64,000 nt of DNA from an uncultured Litoreibacter sp. (GCA_947493265.1 CANLQL010000001.1:372001-436000), one strand, 5' to 3'; shown: positions 50,492 to 60,818, numbered from the stretch's first letter. Made by a program: numbers and translations. The notes: generated by a model from the letters alone, not told the origin.

Positions 50492-52329
50492 TCTGCTGCC
50501 TCAGTTTTCAGGAACCCGCCGGATTGATGCCCCCAGAACGAGGCATATAGCCCGTTTTTCTCAAGAAGCGCGCTATGGGTGCCGTCTTCCACAATTTGCC
50601 CATCATCGAGAACGATAATCCGGTCCATATGGGCGATCGTGCTCAGGCGGTGCGCGATTGCAATCACGGTTTTGCCCTCCATGACACCGTAAAGCGTGTC
50701 GAGGATTGCGGCCTCAACCTCGCTGTCCAGTGCGCTTGTGGCTTCGTCCAGGATCAGGATCGGCGCATCTTTCAGGATAACTCGCGCAAGCGAGATCCGC
50801 TGCCGCTGTCCGCCAGAAAGTTTCACCCCACGTTCGCCCACATGGGCGTCAAAGCCAGTACGTCCCTGCGGGTCTTCGAGACCAAGAATGAAATCCATCG
50901 CTTCGGCACGTTTGACAGCGTCCATCATCTCGGCCTCGGTTGCGTCAGGGCGGCCATACAAAACGTTGTCGCGAATGGACCGGTGAAGCAGCGAATTGTC
51001 CTGACTGACCATGCCAATCTGCGCGCGCAAGCTGTCTTGCGTGACGTCAGAAATATCCTGGCCATCGATCAGAATGCGTCCGCCATCGGCGTCATAAAAC
51101 CGCATCAGAAGTTTCACGAATGTTGATTTCCCTGCGCCAGATCGGCCCACAAGCCCAACCTTTTGGCCGGGCGTGATCGTCAGATCCAAGGATTGCAAAC
51201 CTCCTTTTTCGCGTCCGTAATGGTGGGTCAGTTGGTCAAGTTCGATGGTGCCATCGGATAGGACCAATGGTTTGGCATTCGGTTTGTCGAGCAGTGTAAT
51301 CGGTTGCGCGATGGTCTCCATTCCTTCTTGCACGACACCAAGTGAGCGGAAGAAGTTGGACACGGCCCACATGATCCAGCCGGTCATGGCGTTCAGCCGA
51401 AGCGTCAACGCCGCAGCGGCGGCAACGATACCGACCGACGCGGCACCTTGGCTCCACAGAATGATCGCCCAACCCACCACGGAAATAATCAGAAAGCCGT
51501 TGATCGCGACCAACATCAAATCCATCGTCGTGAAAATCCGCATTTCCTTCGCGAAGGTCACTCGGGCCCGTTCAATCGCTTCTTTGGCAAAGTTGATCTC
51601 CCGGTCGTGATGGGCGAACAGCTTTACCGAATGAATATTGGAATAGCTGTCAACGACACGCCCGGTCGTCTCGGACCGGGCATCGGATGACGCCTGAGAT
51701 GCCGGTCCAACATGCCGGATCGTCCACCGAACCAATGCAGCGTAAAGCGCGAGCCAGATCAAAAGCGGTATGACCAGACGTGGATCGGCGTCACTTAGAA
51801 GCAGGATTGCCCCTAGCAAATAGGCCAGCGAGAAGGTGATCGCATCAAAGGCTTGGAACACAGCCTCGCCCGCCGCCGGGGGGGCTTGCATGATCCGGTT
51901 TGCGATCCGTCCCGCAAAATCGTTTTCAAACCAGCCAACAGATTGACGCAAAACATGTTTATGGGCCCGCCACCGGAAGAGCGTGCCGTAATTTGGCAAG
52001 ATTGCGTTGTTCAGGACTGCGACATCAAGCGCTTGAAAAAGCGGCCGGATTATCAGGATGAACAGGGCAAGCAGGATCAGCTCGGTCCCGTATTCACTCA
52101 GGACTGTGTCAGGGGTGCCAGACCCCAAAAGGTCCACCATGCGACCCATATAGTAGATCAACCCAACTTCGATCAGCGCTGAGATCAGCGACAGGAGCGC
52201 AGCAACGACAAACAGCTTCTTGAACGGCTGCGAGTAGGACCACATGAACGGCCAAAGCTTGGTCGGAGGGCGGTCAGTTTCTGTATAGTCGACATAGGGG
52301 TCGACGAGATTCTCGAAAAAACGAAACAT
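50488..52329 (-). CDS. ABC exporter half-transporter A
   Basis: The 613-residue protein starts at ATG 52329, with AGGT six bases upstream, giving MFRFFENLVDPYVDYTE. The open frame extends 29 codons further, but that part lacks family character. The exporter domain is followed by an ATPase with intact Walker A GLVGRSGAGKST, signature KLSGGQRQRISLARVIL and Walker B ILILDEATSALDSE. Both halves of the pair have complete catalytic sites, unlike heterodimers with one degenerate site. Confidence 0.88.
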   Translation of the reverse strand: MFRFFENLVDPYVDYTETDRPPTKLWPFMWSYSQPFKKLFVVAALLSLISALIEVGLIYYMGRMVDLLGSGTPDTVLSEYGTELILLALFILIIRPLFQALDVAVLNNAILPNYGTLFRWRAHKHVLRQSVGWFENDFAGRIANRIMQAPPAAGEAVFQAFDAITFSLAYLLGAILLLSDADPRLVIPLLIWLALYAALVRWTIRHVGPASQASSDARSETTGRVVDSYSNIHSVKLFAHHDREINFAKEAIERARVTFAKEMRIFTTMDLMLVAINGFLIISVVGWAIILWSQGAASVGIVAAAAALTLRLNAMTGWIMWAVSNFFRSLGVVQEGMETIAQPITLLDKPNAKPLVLSDGTIELDQLTHHYGREKGGLQSLDLTITPGQKVGLVGRSGAGKSTFVKLLMRFYDADGGRILIDGQDISDVTQDSLRAQIGMVSQDNSLLHRSIRDNVLYGRPDATEAEMMDAVKRAEAMDFILGLEDPQGRTGFDAHVGERGVKLSGGQRQRISLARVILKDAPILILDEATSALDSEVEAAILDTLYGVMEGKTVIAIAHRLSTIAHMDRIIVLDDGQIVEDGTHSALLEKNGLYASFWGHQSGGFLKTEAAE

Positions 52330-52443
52330 CGAAATACCTATCGATATGCCCAAAAAGGGATTTGTAAATTTTGATTTTTCAGGAGGGCGCAGAAGAACAA
52401 CGTTCAAAAAACGCACAAGGTTCGGACCGCCGCTAACAGTGTT

Positions 52444-53589
52444 CTAGCGCAAAAGTTCTGATTTGGACAGGGTGAAACCGGAGTTGATCCACCGCGTTTC
52501 GAGACTGCGCAGTGTCTTGCCGATATCGGGGCCCGAAAGATCAGCTGGCAGGTCCGTGGCACGGACAGGAAAAACCGCGGTAGCGGCGTCTGAAATATCC
52601 GCCTTCTGAGAAAGAAATTCAGGGTCTTCAAACATGGCGGCGCGCAGCAGCAAAACATCCCAAGCCATATCCGCACTCTGTCGATACGCGATTTCTGCAG
52701 CGCTTGTAGTTTCGCCTATAAGGTCACGCATCAGGGATATCGTCTTTGCTTCTTTGCGTGAAAGTCGCCAAGCGTCAGAAACGTTTTCGCCGCCCATCAC
52801 AGCTGCACGGCGGAGCCAGTTCGGGGGTGTGTCATCTTCCAGATGGACCAACGGCGCGAGAGCTTTTGGATCAGCCCCTTGCATGACCTGCCCAAGTACA
52901 CCCGATTGCGCCATCGCAGCGATACTTGGCGCAGGGTCCGGTGCGGAAAGAAGTTTGCGCATTTCGGCACCCACGCGTTCGCAAGACAGGTTTTCGATCT
53001 GATCGGCATGCGACGCGCAAGCCGCAAGCGCATCGGGGTCAAGCCCGTCCGCCGGATCGCCGTACCATGCATGAAACCTGAAAAATCTGAGGATCCGGAG
53101 GTGGTCTTCAAGAATACGAGCGTCAGCATCCCCGATAAAGCGCACGCGACGGCGCTTGATATCTGCAAGCCCGCCAACAGGGTCCAGAACCGTGCCATCA
53201 GCATCTGCATAGATCGCATTCATTGTGAAGTCCCGGCGGGCTGCGTCCTGCGCGATGTCTTTAGAAAAGCTGACCTGCGCATGGCGTCCGTCGGTTTCAA
53301 CGTCGGACCGAAAGGTCGTAATTTCGATGGGGTCTGCCCCCATCAGGAAGGTAATCGTCCCATGATCTTTTCCGATTGGCAGCGTCGGCAGATCCGCAGA
53401 TATGGCCAAGACTTCCATCTGATCCGGTGTCGCATCGGTTGCCATGTCGATATCGCTGGCATTGGTGCCAATCAGCGCGTTTCGAACGCATCCGCCGACA
53501 TAGAAAAGCTGGAAACCAGCATCGGTGAACAGCCGAAAGAGCGTCTTGTGGCTTTTGGTGTTCAGCCAATCGACCTGCAGTTTCGTCAT
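52444..53589 (-). CDS. cca: CCA tRNA nucleotidyltransferase
   Basis: The enzyme adds or repairs the CCA end of tRNA. The 381-residue protein has the class II nucleotidyltransferase block FYVGGCVRNALIG near residue 27 and SDIDMATDATP with the catalytic aspartates. ARRDFTMNAIYAD and the helical RNA-binding part with EDHLRILRFFRFHAWYG follow. ATG 53589 overlaps the Nudix gene stop. The upstream extension of the frame belongs to that gene in another phase. Confidence 0.94.
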   Translation of the reverse strand: MTKLQVDWLNTKSHKTLFRLFTDAGFQLFYVGGCVRNALIGTNASDIDMATDATPDQMEVLAISADLPTLPIGKDHGTITFLMGADPIEITTFRSDVETDGRHAQVSFSKDIAQDAARRDFTMNAIYADADGTVLDPVGGLADIKRRRVRFIGDADARILEDHLRILRFFRFHAWYGDPADGLDPDALAACASHADQIENLSCERVGAEMRKLLSAPDPAPSIAAMAQSGVLGQVMQGADPKALAPLVHLEDDTPPNWLRRAAVMGGENVSDAWRLSRKEAKTISLMRDLIGETTSAAEIAYRQSADMAWDVLLLRAAMFEDPEFLSQKADISDAATAVFPVRATDLPADLSGPDIGKTLRSLETRWINSGFTLSKSELLR

Positions 53590-54182
53590 GGTGAGACTTG
53601 CGCGGCAAAGGCGCGCAAAATGCGCGCGGTTGCGCCCCAGATATAGTAGGGGCCATATGGCACCGTGTAGTATTGCCGGCGTTGCCCCCGCCACCTGCGG
53701 CCTTCGACACGGTAATTTTCCGGATTGAGGACATGCGCTAGCGGGACCGCAAAAACCTCTGCCACTTCGCCTGCTTCGGGGATTGGGTGGAAGGGTTCAA
53801 CAAGGGCAACAATCGGTGTCATCCGAAAGCTGGTGACGGTTTCATGACAGGGAAGCTGGCCAAGTATCTGCGCAGACTGGCTAGGCAGACCAATTTCTTC
53901 CCGGGCTTCGCGCAGTGCTGTTTGAATGAGGTCCGCGTCGGTATCATCGCGCTTGCCCCCAGGAAACGCGATTTGCCCGGGGTGATGTTTGAGGTGTGAC
54001 GCGCGCTTGGTGAGGATCACTTGCAACCCGGCGTCCGTTTCCAACACTGGCACCAAGACAGCGGCAGGTCGCAGGACCCGCCCCTCTGGCAAAACCACGC
54101 CAGGGTTCAGGTCGTAGTCAGAAGAAGCTGCGCCGGACCTTGCCAGCGCAGCTTCAATGGTTTTCACGTCGATGCTAGGCAT
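53586..54182 (-). CDS. Nudix hydrolase, CoA pyrophosphatase type
   Basis: The 198-residue protein has the NudL-type opening LTKRASHLKHHPGQIAFPGG directly before the Nudix box. The box has GGKRDDTDADLIQTALREAR then EEIGLPS, with catalytic glutamates present. The NudL group hydrolyses CoA and acyl-CoA to 4'-phosphopantetheine and 3',5'-ADP. It overlaps hslO by 8 bases and cca by 4, in one leftward operon. Confidence 0.92.
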   Translation of the reverse strand: MPSIDVKTIEAALARSGAASSDYDLNPGVVLPEGRVLRPAAVLVPVLETDAGLQVILTKRASHLKHHPGQIAFPGGKRDDTDADLIQTALREAREEIGLPSQSAQILGQLPCHETVTSFRMTPIVALVEPFHPIPEAGEVAEVFAVPLAHVLNPENYRVEGRRWRGQRRQYYTVPYGPYYIWGATARILRAFAAQVSP

Positions 54183-55173
54183 CCGCCTCGCCGCGTGCGG
54201 CTTCGAAACCGAGTGATTTCGGGTCCATCACATAATGCGCGCCGCAGAACTGGCAATCGGCCGTTAGCGTGCCGTCTTCGAGGGTCATATGCTCGATATC
54301 CTTGGCGGAGTAGATCGACATGGATTGCCGGACTTTGTCTTCAGAACAGGTGCATCCGAACTTCACCGATTGCGGATCGTAGGCAATCGGTTTTTCTTCA
54401 TGAAACAACCGCACAATCAAATCTGTCGGAGAAATGCTAGGGCCGATCAATTCCAATTCCTCGACTGTGTCGAGCAGGATATTGACGCGGGACCAATTCT
54501 CATTCTCTTCCGGATCAAGAATGTCATCTGCATTCATCAGACCTTCCTCACCGCTTGCACCGTCTTTCGCCATAAGCGGGGACGCCTTCGGCATGTGCTG
54601 CAGCATAATCCCTCCGGCACGCCAACTTTCGGCAACGCTGGGCTCGGAGCTTTCGCCATAGGTCAACGAGAACCGGGTGGGCAACTGCTCCGACTGTGCG
54701 AAATAAGTTTCGGCACACGCCGACAGGCTGCCACCCGCCAAAGGCGTTATGCCTTGATAAGGTGTCATGTCATTGCCCTGATCGATCAGGATCGCGAAAA
54801 ACCCTTTGCCAATTTGCTCAAAGCCCGGACCGGTCGGATCAAGTTCGTCCTTGTCATAGCTTGCATAAGCGCGAATGCGGGCAGGCTGACCATCGGCCGT
54901 CGGACCATAGTAGTCCGTTGCGATAAGGCGCAAAGGCCCGTCGCCGCGGATTTGCAGGGACAGCTTCCAGCGCAACTTGACCGTTTGGCCGATCAACGCA
55001 GTCAGCAACGCGGCTTCCGCCACCATCGCTTCAACAGCGGGCGGGTAATTGTGTTGTTCGAGCACCTGATCAAGCACACCGTCCAGGCGCGCAATGCGCC
55101 CACGGATGTCTGGCAGGTCAAGCTGGAACGGCAGGACTGTGTCGTCCCACGCGATTTTTTGTCCAAGTGTCAT
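54175..55173 (-). CDS. hslO: Redox-regulated chaperone Hsp33
   Basis: Hsp33 is activated by oxidation plus unfolding, when its zinc-binding cysteines form disulfides. The 332-residue protein has the C-terminal zinc site CTCSEDKVRQSM and CQFCGAHYV intact. The N-terminal Hsp33 core has PPAVEAMVAEAALLTALIG near residue 42. It is somewhat longer than the E. coli protein at both ends. First gene of the leftward run to 47.4 kb. An oxidative-stress chaperone fits a cell making photosensitising pigments in air. Confidence 0.95.
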   Translation of the reverse strand: MTLGQKIAWDDTVLPFQLDLPDIRGRIARLDGVLDQVLEQHNYPPAVEAMVAEAALLTALIGQTVKLRWKLSLQIRGDGPLRLIATDYYGPTADGQPARIRAYASYDKDELDPTGPGFEQIGKGFFAILIDQGNDMTPYQGITPLAGGSLSACAETYFAQSEQLPTRFSLTYGESSEPSVAESWRAGGIMLQHMPKASPLMAKDGASGEEGLMNADDILDPEENENWSRVNILLDTVEELELIGPSISPTDLIVRLFHEEKPIAYDPQSVKFGCTCSEDKVRQSMSIYSAKDIEHMTLEDGTLTADCQFCGAHYVMDPKSLGFEAARGEADA

Positions 55174-55272
55174 GATATTTCCTAAAGCCTTGGGATTGGC
55201 ATATCGCGTCTATATAGGTGGAGCAATGAAATCCCCAAGGGGCAGGCATGGAATGCAGATCAGGGTTGCAAG

Positions 55273-55716
55273 ATGATCAGACGTGAAGGCGAACGTGTTC
55301 GGGCAGGGGTCAACTACACGCTTCGGCCGGGTGCTTACGCAATCTTATGGGATGGACGCGCGCTGCTTTTGACCTTCCAAGCCGGGCCGGAGCCAGAGTT
55401 TCAATTGCCCGGTGGCGGGATTGATGCGGGCGAGGCACCCGTGGCCTCGCTTCACCGGGAAGTGATGGAAGAAACCGGGTGGACTATGTTTGGTCCTCGA
55501 CGGTTAGGCGCATTTCGACGGTTCGTTTATATGCCGGAATACGATCTTTGGGCCGAAAAGCTGTGTTCAATTTATCTTGCGCGGCCAGTATTGCGGCGCT
55601 CTGATCCTCTGGAAGAAGACCATACCGCTATTTGGGTCCATCCGGAACGCGCGATTGAGCTATTGGGAAACCCCGGAGATCGCCGGTTTGTTGCGCAATG
55701 GTGGGCGGGGCGGTGA
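55273..55716 (+). CDS. Nudix hydrolase
   Basis: The 147-residue protein has a complete Nudix box, GGGIDAGEAPVASLHREVME followed by ETGW, near residue 48. The ADP-ribose pyrophosphatase/MutT-like group is likely. Substrate is not predictable. It is monocistronic, divergent from hslO, and ends 9 bases before the convergent phosphatase gene. Confidence 0.9.
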   Translation: MIRREGERVRAGVNYTLRPGAYAILWDGRALLLTFQAGPEPEFQLPGGGIDAGEAPVASLHREVMEETGWTMFGPRRLGAFRRFVYMPEYDLWAEKLCSIYLARPVLRRSDPLEEDHTAIWVHPERAIELLGNPGDRRFVAQWWAGR

Positions 55717-55725
55717 TGGCCCGGA

Positions 55726-57060
55726 TCAGCTTGGCGCGCCCGTGAAATCGAAAATCAAAGCGGAAACGTCGTCTTCGAAACCGTCTCTCTTGGAATAGCT
55801 GCGCAGTAGGCCCGGCAGCTTATCCAGGAGCGCGAGCGCTTCGGTCTGGCGGTTTTGTTCCAGAAATTTCAGAAACCCTTCATTTTCAAGAAGGTCACCC
55901 TCCGGGTTGGCGCATTCTGTGATGCCATCGGAATGCAGGATGAGGCGATCACCTGGCTCCATCTGCAGCGAAAAACTTTCGAATTCTGCACCGGGGATCA
56001 GCCCTATCGGCATGCCGCCCGTACCCAGAATTTCAGGTAGCTTTCCCTCTGCGAGCAAATAGGGGTGGGGGTGGCCGGCCTGCACCATGTGGGCGACACC
56101 AGTTTTGGAATTCAGAATGCACAGCGCCATTGTAAAATAAAGATCCGTGTCGAATTCACGAAGGAGCAATTCATTCAAGAGTGACGCGGTTTCCGCAGGA
56201 TCCCGGGCGGTGAACGACCCGTCCGGTTCCTCCCGAAGGGCGATGTTTTGTGCGGCTGTTCGCCCGCTGAGGTGACCGGCAAGGCGGGCGGTCATCAACG
56301 CCGAACTGACGCCGTGCCCCGAAACATCGAGTGAAAACAGCCCGATCGTGTCCTTGTCGACCGGGAAGTGTCCCACCAGGTCGCCGCCAACATGGCCGCT
56401 GGGCAGGAGTAAAAAAGCGGCCTCACCACCATCGCGCACCATTCGCGTTTCTCGGACCAGCGATTGCTGAAGCTTTCGCGCTTCTTCCAAATCCTTGTCG
56501 AGGCTTTCATAAAGCGATTTGATTTCATCGAACGCCCGGTTCACAACCCGGTTCTTTTCGACCAGTTGCGATTGCATGCGCACGATCCGTTCCCCGGCCC
56601 GCAGACGGGCCTTTAGTTCCCCGAAACTAACGGGTTTGGTTAGAAAATCGTCTGCGCCAGAGTTCAGGCCCTGGGTGACCTCCTGGCTGTCACTTTTGCT
56701 GGTGAGCAAAACAAAATATCCGTATTCGCGGCGATCCAGTTGTCGAAATGCGTGGCAGAATTCGGGACCGTTCATCCCCGGCATGATCCAATCACTGATC
56801 ACCATGGAGATATTGTGTTCCTTGACCAACGCCAGTCCCTCAGCGCCGGAGCTGGCTTCCAGAACGTCATAGCCCCATTTCTTCAGTGACGTGGTCAGCA
56901 ATTTGCGCTGCAGTCGACTGTCATCGACCACCAAAACCATCTGCGGCGCGTTTGGATCGGTGACGTCTTCCCCCAGCAGATCGCCCCCGAACAAGTCTTC
57001 TTGGTCAAGCGGGTCAACATCGTCCGGGTTCGCATCGGTTTTGGGTAGGAAATCTCTCAT
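55726..57060 (-). CDS. Response regulator with PP2C-type (RsbU/SpoIIE) phosphatase output
   Basis: The 444 residues start with an acidic linker (residues 1-38). A receiver domain with Asp90 in ISDWIMPGMNG and Lys in DFLTKPVSFGELK follows, then a coiled coil near 155-200 and a SpoIIE/PP2C domain with GHVGGDLVGHFP and SLDVSGHGVSSALMTARLAG. Such proteins dephosphorylate an anti-sigma-factor antagonist (STAS protein) when their receiver is phosphorylated. No STAS or anti-sigma gene is visible. A divergent Hpt protein gene 130 bases away is the likely phosphodonor. Confidence 0.92.
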   Translation of the reverse strand: MRDFLPKTDANPDDVDPLDQEDLFGGDLLGEDVTDPNAPQMVLVVDDSRLQRKLLTTSLKKWGYDVLEASSGAEGLALVKEHNISMVISDWIMPGMNGPEFCHAFRQLDRREYGYFVLLTSKSDSQEVTQGLNSGADDFLTKPVSFGELKARLRAGERIVRMQSQLVEKNRVVNRAFDEIKSLYESLDKDLEEARKLQQSLVRETRMVRDGGEAAFLLLPSGHVGGDLVGHFPVDKDTIGLFSLDVSGHGVSSALMTARLAGHLSGRTAAQNIALREEPDGSFTARDPAETASLLNELLLREFDTDLYFTMALCILNSKTGVAHMVQAGHPHPYLLAEGKLPEILGTGGMPIGLIPGAEFESFSLQMEPGDRLILHSDGITECANPEGDLLENEGFLKFLEQNRQTEALALLDKLPGLLRSYSKRDGFEDDVSALIFDFTGAPS

Positions 57061-57190
57061 GAGTCGATCTGTGCGCGAGCAATCTTAAAATCCTGTGAAA
57101 GATAAAATTCAGCCGAAAAATTCTGGCTGTGTGTCCATATTTGTTAGGAATTTACTGCAATTCTGACCGCACATTTGACGGAGAGACGAC

Positions 57191-57487
57191 ATGCTGAATT
57201 GGGAGCGAATCAAGGAACTGAAGGATGATTTTGGGGAAGAAGATTTCCATGAAGTGGTGTCGCTTTTTCTGACCGAGGTTGAGACCAGTTTCGAAAACCT
57301 GATGGCCGGTGGGGCCGAAAACCTCGGCGATGAATTGCACGCGTTAAAAGGCAGCGCTGCAAATCTGGGGTTCGAGAAACTGAAAAGCGCCTGCGAAATG
57401 GCGGAGAAGGCCGGACCTGATACGGACTTGCCCGGACTTCGGGACATCTTCGATCAATCGAAAGCCCAATTCATGGCTGAGATTTAA
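57191..57487 (+). CDS. Single-domain Hpt phosphotransfer protein
   Basis: The 98-residue four-helix protein has the phosphorylatable His50 in DELHALKGSAANLGF. It has no kinase or other domain. It has an ACGGAGAGACGAC ribosome site. It is divergent from the receiver-PP2C gene, so the two may form the last steps of a phosphorelay fed by a hybrid kinase elsewhere. It ends 3 bases before the convergent ilvA stop. Confidence 0.9.
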   Translation: MLNWERIKELKDDFGEEDFHEVVSLFLTEVETSFENLMAGGAENLGDELHALKGSAANLGFEKLKSACEMAEKAGPDTDLPGLRDIFDQSKAQFMAEI

Positions 57488-57490
57488 CCG

Positions 57491-58738
57491 CTAGATCAGG
57501 AATTCCGACAGCACGGCGTCGTCCGTGATATCGCGGTAGTCAAAACCGGCTTTTTCCATTCGCGCGAAAAGATCATCGAACGCTTCAGCCTTTTTCGTTT
57601 CAATACCAATCAGGACAGACCCGAAATTTCGTGCTGATTTCTTCAGGTACTCAAACCGTGCGATGTCGTCATCTGGGCTGAGGAGCCCCAGAAAATCTTT
57701 CAGGGCACCGGGCCGCTGGGGCATTCGCAGAATGAAGTATTTCTTTATTCCGGCATATCTAAGAGCGCGTTCTTTGACTTCCGGCAAGCGTTCAAAATCA
57801 AAATTCCCGCCAGAGGTCACGCAGACCACTGTTTTGCCTTTTACGTCACCCGCCAGATCGTCAAGAACATCTATCGACAAGGCTCCGGCGGGTTCCAGAA
57901 CCATGCCCTCGACATTCAAAAGCTCCAGAATCGTCTCACAGATTCGGTTCTCTGGGGCCAGATGAACGTCTTCCGGGCGAACGTCTTTGAGCGCTGAATA
58001 GGTATGATCGCCGATACGGGCAACGGCGGCGCCGTCGACGAAGGAATCGATATTGTTCAGCGTTATTGGTCCGCCTTGGCGCAGCGCCGCAGTCAGGCTG
58101 GCCCCCCCTTTGGGTTCGACATAGCGAAACTGAGTCTTGGGCGCTGTGGACCCAAAATACCTTGTCATCCCGGCGGACAGGCCGCCACCGCCGACTGGCA
58201 GAATGATGATGTCAGGGGCGTCTTTGATCTGATCCAACAGCTCAACAGCGACAGATGCCTGCCCTTCGATCACGTCCGGATCATCGAACGGGGCTAAAAA
58301 ATGCGCGCCGATTTCGGAGCAATGACTTTGGGCAGCTTCCAAGGTTTGATCGAAGTAGTCCCCCGTCAGCCGAATTTTGACATTCTCACCGCCGAATGCG
58401 CGGGTCTTGTCGATCTTTTGCTGTGGTGTCGTGATCGGCATGAAAACCTCACCCTGAACACCGAAATGGCTGCACGCATAGGCAAACCCTTGGGCATGAT
58501 TGCCAGCGCTGGCGCAGACGAAGCGGGTCTGGTCAGGCCGGGCCGCCAGTGACTTTCCCATCGCATTGGAGGCGCCTCGGATCTTGTAGGACCGTACCGG
58601 CGACAGGTCTTCGCGCTTCAGGTAAATCTCTGCACCGTACTTCGTGGACAAGTAATCATTGCGCTGCAGCGGTGTCGGCTCAAAGAGCGCGCGCATTTTT
58701 TGGGTCGCGGATTTAGCGGCATTTGTGAAGTCAGACAT
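57491..58738 (-). CDS. ilvA: Threonine ammonia-lyase
   Basis: This PLP enzyme converts threonine to 2-oxobutanoate for isoleucine synthesis. The 415-residue protein has the lysine motif PVRSYKIRGASNAMG near residue 53 and the glycine-rich phosphate loop LPVGGGGLSAGM near residue 182. A single short ACT-like regulatory domain begins after about residue 325 (KYFILRMPQRPGALKDFLG). The length fits the single-ACT type (E. coli IlvA has two). Confidence 0.94.
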   Translation of the reverse strand: MSDFTNAAKSATQKMRALFEPTPLQRNDYLSTKYGAEIYLKREDLSPVRSYKIRGASNAMGKSLAARPDQTRFVCASAGNHAQGFAYACSHFGVQGEVFMPITTPQQKIDKTRAFGGENVKIRLTGDYFDQTLEAAQSHCSEIGAHFLAPFDDPDVIEGQASVAVELLDQIKDAPDIIILPVGGGGLSAGMTRYFGSTAPKTQFRYVEPKGGASLTAALRQGGPITLNNIDSFVDGAAVARIGDHTYSALKDVRPEDVHLAPENRICETILELLNVEGMVLEPAGALSIDVLDDLAGDVKGKTVVCVTSGGNFDFERLPEVKERALRYAGIKKYFILRMPQRPGALKDFLGLLSPDDDIARFEYLKKSARNFGSVLIGIETKKAEAFDDLFARMEKAGFDYRDITDDAVLSEFLI

Positions 58739-58871
58739 AAGCGCGGATTAAGGGGACAAATGGCGGTGGCGTCAATTGCGGAATATGGCTGTGCGCTGCG
58801 CTGGGCCTTGCACTGGCGGGACAGGCGCGGTATCGCGCCGCAAGTCTTTCATACATTCTCGGAGAGTTTCG

Positions 58872-60101
58872 ATGCCTGCCCCTAAGAAAGTTGTTCTCGC
58901 CTATTCCGGTGGCCTGGATACCTCGATCATTCTGAAATGGCTCCAAACCGAATATGACTGTGAGGTCGTGACATTTACCGCCGATCTGGGCCAGGGCGAA
59001 GAACTTGAACCAGCGCGCAAGAAAGCGGAATTGCTGGGGATCAAGCCAGAGAATATTTTCATCGAAGATGTGCGGGAAGAATTCGTCCGCGATTTCGTGT
59101 TCCCGATGTTCCGGGCAAACGCTGTTTATGAAGGTCTATACCTTCTGGGAACATCTATTGCGCGTCCGCTGATTTCCAAACGGCTGATCGAGATTGCGGC
59201 CGAAACTGGCGCAGATGCTGTCGCGCATGGTGCAACGGGCAAGGGCAATGATCAGGTTCGGTTCGAATTGTCTGCCTATGCGTTGAACCCTGACATTGAA
59301 GTTATCGCACCTTGGCGGGAATGGGACTTGTCTTCGCGCACCAAGCTTTTGCAATTTGCTGAAGATCACCAGATTCCAATTGCCAAAGACAAGCGCGGCG
59401 AAGCGCCGTTTTCTGTCGACGCAAACCTTCTGCACACGTCTTCAGAAGGCAAGGTTCTGGAAGATCCAGCGGATGATGCGCCGGATTATGTCTATCAGCG
59501 GACCGTGCATCCCGAGGATGCGCCGAACGAACCGGAATTCGTTGAAATCGGGTTCGAGCGTGGCGATGCCGTGTCGATCAACGGCGTTGCGATGTCACCT
59601 GCAGAGATCCTGACCAAGCTGAACGAGCTTGGCGGCAAACACGGATGTGGCCGACTGGATTTGGTGGAAGGCCGTTTCGTTGGCATGAAGTCCCGCGGGA
59701 TTTATGAAACACCAGGTGGCACGTTGCTTCTGGAAGCGCATCGCGGGATCGAGTCGATCACGCTGGATCGCGGCGCGGCGCATTTGAAAGACCAGCTGAT
59801 GCCGCAATATGCGGAGATCATCTATAATGGTTTCTGGTACAGCCCTGAGCGCGAAATGCTGCAAGCGCTCATCGACAAAAGCCAGGAGCACGTCACAGGG
59901 ACCGTTCGCTTGAAGCTTTACAAAGGCTTGGCCCGGACCGTTGGTCGGTGGTCAGATCATTCGCTTTATTCAGAAGAGCATGTGACCTTTGAAGATGACG
60001 CGGGCGCGTATGATCAAAAAGATGCAGCCGGGTTTATCAAACTGAACGCCTTGCGGTTGCGGCTGTTGGCAATGCGCGATCGCCGTCTGAAAGGACGCTA
60101 G
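58872..60101 (+). CDS. argG: Argininosuccinate synthase
   Basis: ArgG joins citrulline and aspartate using ATP in arginine synthesis. The 409-residue protein opens with [20 protein letters not shown], the PP-loop ATP site, and has [15 protein letters not shown] near residue 117. ATG 58872 (MPAPKKVV) is chosen; the upstream open frame is not conserved in character. It overlaps the convergent sulfotransferase-like gene by 4 bases. Confidence 0.97.
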   Translation: MPAPKKVVLAYSGGLDTSIILKWLQTEYDCEVVTFTADLGQGEELEPARKKAELLGIKPENIFIEDVREEFVRDFVFPMFRANAVYEGLYLLGTSIARPLISKRLIEIAAETGADAVAHGATGKGNDQVRFELSAYALNPDIEVIAPWREWDLSSRTKLLQFAEDHQIPIAKDKRGEAPFSVDANLLHTSSEGKVLEDPADDAPDYVYQRTVHPEDAPNEPEFVEIGFERGDAVSINGVAMSPAEILTKLNELGGKHGCGRLDLVEGRFVGMKSRGIYETPGGTLLLEAHRGIESITLDRGAAHLKDQLMPQYAEIIYNGFWYSPEREMLQALIDKSQEHVTGTVRLKLYKGLARTVGRWSDHSLYSEEHVTFEDDAGAYDQKDAAGFIKLNALRLRLLAMRDRRLKGR

Positions 60102-60802
60102 TCCGAAAGCCGCTTGGAAAGAAGCGCTTCGTAGTAGGGCAGCGCTTCTTCCAACAAAGCTTCACAATCTTTAGGCAATTCTGGCAATTCGCCCTCCGGC
60201 GCAGCAAACCCGGTCGATGCATGTGCCGATCCGTACCAATGGGATGCCCAAACACCATCGAAGTCTTTTGGCCCGGCTGGCCATGACAACATCGCCGTGT
60301 CAAATGGGATATCGATCTGCGCACATAGGAGGCGCAGCATCTTTTCCGCGTTCGCCCGAATGTCTGCGCTATCGATGACGGGGCCGCCGAATTTTTCAAA
60401 CATCTCCAGCTGCTGCACAAACCCCAGATCACCCAACTCGACCTTTGTGCGCTTGGCTGCGTAACTTGCGATGACACGGGCTGGGTGACGGATTAGAAAC
60501 ACGTTCGTGCAGTCCCGAGCCCACTCAGTTGGAAAATCAGGCAGCATGTGGTGACACATGTGTTTCTGGTAGTGCAGAAGGGTCTTCGCATTTGGTGATG
60601 CACAGGCCCGCGCGACCATCATAGGGTCGGTTTCCTGTGCTTTCAGTATCGCATTTTGCATCGGATGGGTTTCTCCGGATGCGGTAAGGTAGGCGGCGTA
60701 GAACGGTTCGTCCACGGCCGTGCAATCGGCGCGGCTGGCAAAGGAATACATCATCGCGGTGGACAGGTTACGAGGTCCTGACCACATCGCGATCCGTTTC
60801 AT
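60098..60802 (-). CDS. Sulfotransferase-like protein
   Basis: The 234-residue protein has the P-loop-like PAPS-binding opening [20 protein letters not shown] and a second nucleotide-contact region [18 protein letters not shown] near residue 106, as in sulfotransferase families. The acceptor is unknown. ATG 60802 is preferred; an in-frame upstream start at 60859 would overlap the yggT end. It is downstream of yggT on the same strand, 16 bases away. Confidence 0.85.
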   Translation of the reverse strand: MKRIAMWSGPRNLSTAMMYSFASRADCTAVDEPFYAAYLTASGETHPMQNAILKAQETDPMMVARACASPNAKTLLHYQKHMCHHMLPDFPTEWARDCTNVFLIRHPARVIASYAAKRTKVELGDLGFVQQLEMFEKFGGPVIDSADIRANAEKMLRLLCAQIDIPFDTAMLSWPAGPKDFDGVWASHWYGSAHASTGFAAPEGELPELPKDCEALLEEALPYYEALLSKRLSD

Positions 60803-60818
60803 AGCGGTTTCCTTTGGC

